Source: Manis javanica (Eukaryota; Chordata; Mammalia; Pholidota; Manidae). Taken from it: a stretch of 64,000 nt of DNA. The notes beneath the pieces were generated by a model. That model was not told the origin of the DNA. It made no database searches and worked only from the letters and a program-made list of their open reading frames with translations. The position numbers and the translations under genes are program-made. Positions 58,271-64,000 of this stretch are shown in pieces. The stretch is from positions 62,999,613 through 63,063,612 of the forward strand of contig NC_133172.1 of NCBI RefSeq assembly GCF_040802235.1, written 5' to 3'. Position 1 is the stretch's first letter. Every line of letters starts with the position of its first letter.

Positions 58271-59025
58271 TGAGACAGGGACCATCGGCTTGGGCAGAAT
58301 AGGGTGAGGGCCTCCTGAAAAGGCAAGGCAGGATATTTACAGTCAGGGCAATGTAACTCCACGCAAGAAAACCCACTACCAAAGCTCTGTGTTAAACATT
58401 AAGCTCTAGAGTCATTCTTCAGCGAGATCAGATCACCGGTTTTTATTATGCTAACCATTTGTAATCCTAAAATTCACTTTAGCGTGCTATAAGTCCCAGG
58501 CCTATGTGCTGTCTTTCCTCCTTCAGACCTGAGAAGGTGATTTTGCGAACTAGGCAACTAATTTAGCATGCAGACCTGACTGGAGACGACATAGTAAAAG
58601 GCAGGAAGGATTCCACCTTAAAGATAAGATTGCATTTTAACACCCAGGAACCAGGAAGTTAAAACGTAAGATTCTTGACTTAACTCTCTAGCGAACAATA
58701 CCTCAGCCCACCTTGGGGCCTGGGCAGGTGGCCTTGTTTGATAAGCTCCCAGACGCTGGTATCTCAGGGAGAAATCATCAGAGCAGGAATTCTAAATATT
58801 CAGGGACCACTTAACAAGTCCACACCCCTAAGCCTTTACTCCGTTCCCAAAAATTCTCAACTGCCTATAAAACCCCTGGACAACGCACCACTACGGGCTC
58901 TCTTGTCCCCTCCTGGCGTGGTTCAGGGGCTCTGTCCTCTCAATAAAAGCCTCTGTCCTGACCCTCCTACCTTGGGTGTTTGCTAAATTCATTCTTCGAC
59001 TCCGCAAACAAGAACCCCGACATCA
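58271..59025 (+). mobile_element. Solo LTR, 755 bp, class I ERV-like, subfamily A
   Basis: It starts TGAGACAGGGACCAT and ends CCCCGACATCA, with exact 4-bp duplications GTAC at 58267-58270 and 59026-59029. It matches the LTR at 7947 in both ends, in the CATTTTAA/CCTTGGGG core and in the AATAAAAGCC region. It is about 150 bp shorter through internal loss, mainly in U3. Confidence 0.88.
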
Positions 59026-59471
59026 GTACCTCCTCCAGCGACGGAGAGGGGTGACCAGTAGTCCCCAGGGCAGTGGAAGTTACAGCCGGGCTAAGCCCAG
59101 GACCCTAAAAGGGCCCAGAGAGCAGGCGGGAAGGAGCCAGGCGGTCCACGCCGTCTTCCTCCGTGTGAGAGCCGGCACGGGAGGTGGAGGAAGCCAAGGG
59201 CGGGGGCATGGCCGGCACCTCCGTGCAGGGCTCTGTGCAGAGCTCCTGAGAAGCTGTGAGGGACCTTAAAAGCTGGAAGGGTGACCATATCCCAGGAGCG
59301 TTTTGAAGGTCTCATTCTCACGCCACCGTGGTCCATTGGTTTTCAGACGCTAATATCCTAGGTTTCCTTTTTCCTCCTGCAAATTTGCTTTGCCTTGGAG
59401 CTCAGACTGCTCCAAGTTGAAGTCTGACAACGCTCTACTAGAAATCCAAGACTCTAAAATCTTAGCAAATG

Positions 59472-59485
59472 GTGCCATCTACTGG
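59472..59485 (-). promoter_or_regulatory. CTCF-like motif, perfect core
   Basis: On the minus strand CCAGTAGATGGCAC matches all 14 positions of CCASYAGRKGGCAS. It lies about 2.4 kb upstream of the SLC7A5 start site and points leftward, towards the gene. Confidence 0.55.
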
Positions 59486-59649
59486 TGACATCTTTAAGGC
59501 GCATTTTTCCTACAGATTCAAATCAACCGCTTACTCAGCAGTGGTCTTTTCAGTGTTAGCCAGTAAAATATTAAAAGGAGTGCTATTTATTCTTAGGAGG
59601 GCTGGAGGGGAGGATGCTTTGAACATTTCTGTAAGGGAAGTTTGGGAGT

Positions 59650-59970
59650 TTCCATAAAAAGCCTTAAAACCATGTGTCCCCTCTGACCCAGTAATTCCAC
59701 TTTTAGGAATTTATCTAAGAAAATAAGGAGTGAGCCATAGTGTGGTTACATAACTTGATTATAACTTTAAGGCATTAATAGCCCTTACTGTAAATGAACA
59801 AAACGTTCAACAGATTTGCTTTGCTAAACATTGCTGAGTCCACATGGTGGATTACAGGGCGACCATTAAAAACCAGGACGTAAAAATCTTTACTGGCACC
59901 ATCTGTTCTTGTTTTACGAGGAGTGAAGCAGTGAGACGTAACATTCAGAGGCCCCATGGTGGACGCTGGC
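59650..59970 (+). mobile_element. LINE-1 3' end relic
   Basis: TCTGACCCAGTAATTCCACT, then TTTAGGAATTTATC, is the classic LINE-1 ORF2/3' UTR junction motif in sense orientation. The following ACATGGTGGATTACAGGGCG and CCATTAAAAACCAGGACG also fit. The right boundary is uncertain. Confidence 0.7.
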
Positions 59971-60439
59971 TAAGCTGGGACCCCCCCCCTTGTCATGTTC
60001 TGTCAAGCTGCTGGCGTGGAGAAGCAGCACTTCCTGTTTCTTAGGTGTGGGGTGCAATGTGGCCTCAAGGCTGCCGCCTCTTCTGGGAGGAAGGCTTCCT
60101 AGGGCCTCTTAGAACAGGATCGGCCGTGGAGCTGCTGAACTGCCCCGGAGGAAGGTGCACACTGGCAGGCGCTTTAGTAGGGGTTGAAGATGAGAACCCC
60201 TGTCAGGAGGCCTTTTTGTCCCGTGTGGGGTCTCAGAGGCTCTGGAGCCAATCTCAGAGGAGAAGAACAGACCCTCCAGCTGCCGGAAGGTAGGCTAGAC
60301 GCTGGCCCAGTAGGGTGGCCGCTCTGCAAGCCTTGTCTGCTGGCCTTCTGAACCCTCTTCTGGTATCTCCAAAGCCGCAGTGGTCTTCAGGTTCTGAATG
60401 GCAACGTGTGGGCTGAGGAAAAGGCGGTTGAGGGGAGGG

Positions 60440-60735
60440 CAAATGGGTGAAGCTGGTCAAAAGGTGTAAACTCCCAGTTGTGAGATAAGATGCTCCCAGT
60501 TGTGAGCCAAAATGCACAGCATGGTGACCATAGCCAACAATACTGAGTCGTACATTTGAAAGCCGCTGAGAGTGGATCTAAAAGCTCTCACCACAAGAAA
60601 ATAACGTGCGGTGATGGGTTGACTAGACTTACTGTGGCGATCATTTTGGGATATAGACATTTATCACATTAGAATGTTGTGCACCTAAAACAAATGAGAT
60701 ATGTCAATCATACGTCAGTAAAGCTGGTGGGCGGA
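60440..60735 (+). mobile_element. LINE-1 3' UTR relic with a small internal duplication
   Basis: AATACTGAGTCGTACATTTG, GATCTAAAAGCTCTCACCAC and AATGTTGTGCACCTAAAAC match the LINE-1 3' UTR. An adjacent repeat of GCTCCCAGTTGTGAG-like sequence (60467-60505) is a local duplication inside it. Confidence 0.7.
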
Positions 60736-60989
60736 GGGAGTGGGGAGCGGGATCTCACGGCAGCAGCGTCCACCACGGGCTTCAGAGCCAAGCATGCTGC
60801 GTTCCCACCGGGGCCCCGCGTAAACCAGCTGGAGGAACCGGGCAAATCCTGCCCCTCTCTGGGCGAAAAAGGAAACACCGCCGTGTGCTGCAAGTTGGCT
60901 GTCAAGGAAAGCACTCGAAACGGTGTCTCTCACAAAAAAGCCACTCGATAAATAGCAGCCACTAGCAGCAGTGTCTCTAGAATGGCTGC

Positions 60990-61145
60990 AAATTTGGTGA
61001 AACTTACACCAAAATGGTGGCAGCAGCCATCGCTGGGTGTGTATGTGGGGGGATTAGATATGACTTTTTCTTCTTTACATTTCCCTGTTTTTTCTAAACT
61101 TTCTGTTATGAGCATATCCTTTTTCCACATTGCCCATCTTAAAAG
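60990..61145 (+). mobile_element. LINE-1 3' terminal relic
   Basis: ACACCAAAATGGTGGCAGCA, CTGGGTGTGTATG, TTTTTCTTCTTTACATTTCC and CTGTTATGAGCATATCC follow the order of old LINE-1 3' termini. It is likely part of the same or a neighbouring insertion as the fragment ending at 60735. Confidence 0.55.
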
Positions 61146-61149
61146 TCCT

Positions 61150-63076
61150 GTTTCACGGGTCTCCAAAGTTGGAAGACAATTTAGCCACGGGCACACGAGG
61201 AGCCTCCCTTTTCGGACCCGCTGCATGTTGCTCTGCTAACTCTGGTTTGTGGCTCTTCCTTGCAAAAAATTAGGCGTCTGTGTACAGCTCCCTCCTGTTT
61301 ACCTGGCTCGGTCTTTGCCATTTGTAGGGAGGGGCAAACTCCCATATTTTTGGCCTTGGCAAAGAAAAAGTTTGGGCCGCTCACGCAGGGAGGGTTGGGT
61401 GGCCTTAAAAATCTTTAATCAGCAGAAATGGACTCAGTGCCTTTTACAGATATTCCAAATGAAAGCTGTGACCAGGTGTGTTTCTCTTAAAGCAGGCCCA
61501 TTTCTGCAGGTATGTACAACTTACCAAACATACACTCAGAGTGATTTTCCGCCTTGCAGACTGACCCCCTGCTCTAGCAGGCAGTGGCTCCCTTCGTCTT
61601 ACAGGGTTTGAGGTGCTTGTCTCCCACCTGGGTCGGACTCACTGGTGTCCCTGCTTTTACAGCCGACCCAGAACTGCTTGTCCTCAGATGGCACGGACTG
61701 GCCAGCGGCCCTGCTTTGGAAGGAAGCTCTAGCAGCGTGCCTGACTGTGGGTCAGCTGGGCCTCAGCTCCCGCATCTGGGAGGCAGGGCAAGTGAAAGGG
61801 CTTGTGTGGGGCTTGCATGAGACAAGCCATGTCTACCTGTCACAGAGGGCCGGGAAGGACTCTAGCAGCTTGCTGCCTGCAAAGAGGCTGACCTGCAGTA
61901 TTGTTGACTCCTTTGAAGCAGCTCCAACGGAGCAGCGAGGTGGCGGAAGGTTGGAAAGGGGAGGAAACAGGCGATTCTTTGCTTGCTACGGCAGCGGGGC
62001 CTGCTCACGTCTGGAGGCTGCAGCCTCAGTCAGCGCGAACCCAAGGCTGAGCCGGCGTATTTACACTCCTTTGGCTGCCAGCTCCTCTTTTGAACTCATT
62101 CTCTTCCCCAGGAAGAAACCCACCTGACAAGCCCTCCGGGACATGGTGGCACGCCCCCTCGGGAAGCTGCCCTGCTGTTTGTTCTCTGTCGCTTCGGAGA
62201 AATGTTTGTGTTCTTTTCACGTAGCGAGTCTCCTTTCTTCTTCTGGAAATTTGCTTTTGAAAGCCATGCTTTTCTTGTGCTCAGCTGTTCGTTTTTCCTG
62301 TCTGCACACTTGGGAAGGGGTGGCCGCCCTTCGCAATGTCCGAATTAAGCCCTGTTTCCATGTAGATGTCTATATTGAGCCACCACACATTAAGCATGCA
62401 GCCCAGGCCAGGGCTTATTTTATGTCATTTGATCCCTGCAACAAGTAGTTAGACCCTATTCGTGTCTGGAGAAATAAGGCAGTTTAGGAGGTGTAGGAGT
62501 GGCTTCAGACCCTGAATGGTCTGAAGTGGCCACACTTGGCATGCCTCTTCTGCAGGCAGCGTGCCACCTGCCCCCTGGAGACTGACAAGTGTGGATTCTT
62601 CTAGTTATAAGAGAGCTGCTCTGGGGCTCCCGGCAGCTCTGTTGCCCTTCTGTGGAAGCGCCCCCATTCCTGCGGAGGCAAGAGCCCCTGGCTTTCCTTC
62701 ACAGATCTTTTCAGCTTCACTCATGTGCTCAGCAAGGTCCCCGACTGTCTGAAGTTCATGTGAGTAGAGACCCTCCATGTGTTGAGTCCAGAGCCCCGGG
62801 GCTTCTGAGGGTGGATAGAAGCAGAGCCGGAGGCCACAGGGCCAGGTCTTTCCCTTCGGGCCCAGCTAAGTCCAGAAACAGAGTTTCATGTGTTTCAGTC
62901 ACTGGGCTAAGGACTGGCCACCGCGAGGGCCACGCCCTGCTTCTCTGCGTTGACTCAAAGCTTGCGCTCATCGACGAGCTCGGAAAGGGTGCTCTGCGTG
63001 GGGACAATCCCGGAGGAGGCCACCGTGGGAAACAGGGATCAAGAGCTCAGGCCTGCCCACTGCCATGGGTCACTGT
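61150..63076. other. Gene-free stretch upstream of SLC7A5
   Basis: There are no recognisable exons. A MIR relic lies at 62375-62490. The rest looks like unique intergenic sequence. Confidence 0.6.
62375..62490 (-). repeat. MIR SINE relic
   Basis: CAGGGCTTATTTTATGTCAT, then TTGATCCCTGCAACAAGTAG and TTAGACCCTATT, correspond to the MIR segment TATCTCATTTAATCCTCACA followed by ACAACCCTATGAGGTAGGTA. Confidence 0.55.
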
Positions 63077-63195
63077 CCAGGTGTGGTCACAGTCCAGGTG
63101 CAGTCACTGTCCAGCTGCGGCCACTCTCTGGCTGTGGTCACTGTCTAAGTGCAGTCATTGTCCAGGTGCGGCAACTGCTCAGGTGTGGTCACTTG
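63077..63195. repeat. 17-bp minisatellite, seven copies
   Basis: Seven head-to-tail 17-bp units of the type CCAGGTGYRGTCACTGT can be read without indels, differing from one another at two to six positions. The period is not a multiple of three, so it is not a coding repeat. Confidence 0.85.
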
Positions 63196-63639
63196 CCCCA
63201 CTGTGATCTCAACAGCAGGGATATCTGTCAGGCAGCAGAGGAGCCCCTAGGAATGTGTCTCTTGCCTGCTGCCACGGGCCTCCCACAATCGCATGATGAC
63301 AGCAGACCTCTAGCGCACCCACCCAGGGTCCCCTCCCTGCAAGGACAGGCCCAACCACCTCATGGCCCTGTAGCCAGGTGGTGTTACTGGCCCTGCTAGC
63401 GTCTGGCCAGTCAGTCACCCCAGTACACTGACCACCCAGACCAGCTGGGCCTTCCCCCAGAGGCTGCATTTGGGACTCGGGGCCCCTCCTGTGGGTCTAA
63501 CCCTGATTGTCAAGCCAGAGAACTGGCTGCTGGCTTCTATGGGTCACTGCCTGAGTCCACACGGCTGACGTGTCATCGGAGTGTGGCTCTCCACACCTAC
63601 CCTGCACCTCCCTGTGGGGCTCCTGCCTGATCCACGGCC

Positions 63640-64000
63640 ATGGGCTGAATTGTGTCCCCCCAAAACAATATGTAGGAGTCCTAACCCCCAAGACCTCAGA
63701 ATGGGACCTTATGTGGAAAGAGGGCCATTGCAGCTGTAACCAGGTAAGGTGAGGTCGCCTGGAGTAGGCTGCCCTGACCCCATGTGACTGGGGTCCTTGT
63801 AAGAACACGGCATCTGAAGACCACGCCCACGGTGCCGGTGCAGGCAGAGCTCGGCCGTGCTGCTGAGGTCGCCAAGGGCTGCCGGACAGCAGAGGCCAGA
63901 GGGCCGAGGCAGGGTCCTCCCGATACGCGCCACAGGGAGTGTGGGTCCGATCTGGGCTCTGGCCTCCACGCTGAAAGTCTGCTCCTGTTGTTTAGAGCCC
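63640..64000 (+). mobile_element. MLT1-type MaLR LTR relic, cut by the window edge
   Basis: GGGCTGAATTGTGTCCCCCC, AGTCCTAACCCCCAAGACCT, GGGACCTTATGTGGAAAGAG and GACTGGGGTCCTTGTAAGAA match the 5' half of the consensus. The last bases (CTCCTGTTGTTTAGAGCCC) match its 3' end, so nearly the whole LTR is present. Confidence 0.8.

Noticed and set aside
63077-63195. CRISPR-like array
   Set aside because: The units are contiguous 17-bp repeats without spacers in a mammalian genome, so this is a minisatellite.
57420-64000. Exons of CA5A, the human neighbour on the other side
   Set aside because: No carbonic anhydrase motif was seen in any frame.
1-64000. tRNA, rRNA or microRNA genes
   Set aside because: I saw no cloverleaf-like or rRNA sequence. 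MicroRNA hairpins cannot be judged reliably by eye.

Overview
This window is nuclear DNA from a placental mammal. It holds one recognisable protein-coding gene, SLC7A5 (LAT1, the large neutral amino acid transporter light chain), complete on the minus strand. All ten coding exons can be placed with GT/AG splice sites and matching phases. They add up to 1,533 nt (510 codons plus stop), and the protein is almost identical to mammalian LAT1 over the membrane domain. The start codon is at 56936, the stop at 31354-31356, a 3' UTR of about 2.5 kb ends near 28.82 kb, and a TATA box and GC-rich promoter lie just above exon 1 (about 57.0-57.4 kb).

Layout. 1-28.8 kb: gene-free DNA downstream of SLC7A5. 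It contains old LINE-1 pieces, four solo retroviral LTRs, MLT1-type LTR relics and an isolated CpG-rich block at 4.4-5.0 kb carrying CTCF-like motifs. 28.8-31.35 kb: SLC7A5 3' UTR. 31.35-37.8 kb: exons 10 to 3, tightly packed. 37.8-45.4 kb: intron 2. 45.4-45.6 kb: exon 2. 45.6-56.4 kb: intron 1, with an ATF4-type motif, MIR relics and a minisatellite beside the exon 1 donor. 56.4-57.4 kb: exon 1 and promoter CpG island. 57.4-64 kb: upstream flank with a fifth solo LTR, LINE-1 3' ends, a 17-bp minisatellite and an MLT1 relic cut by the window edge.

The organism cannot be named from sequence alone. I see no Alu, B1/B2, carnivore SINEC, bovine Bov-tA or equine ERE elements, so young SINEs give no lineage label. 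The solo LTRs belong to a lineage-specific family and would identify the clade in a repeat-library search. In human, KLHDC4 and CA5A flank SLC7A5. No exon of either was recognised here, so both flanks are probably intergenic.

The strongest observations outside the gene are: five solo LTRs that can be delimited to the base, four with exact 4-bp target duplications and one with a 3-of-4 match; a pair of diverged copies of an unclassified ~300-bp sequence at 25.8 and 50.3 kb; a convergent arrangement of CTCF-like motifs around the gene; and a 5' UTR that is open in frame with the transporter and contains (GGC)7 directly before the ATG.
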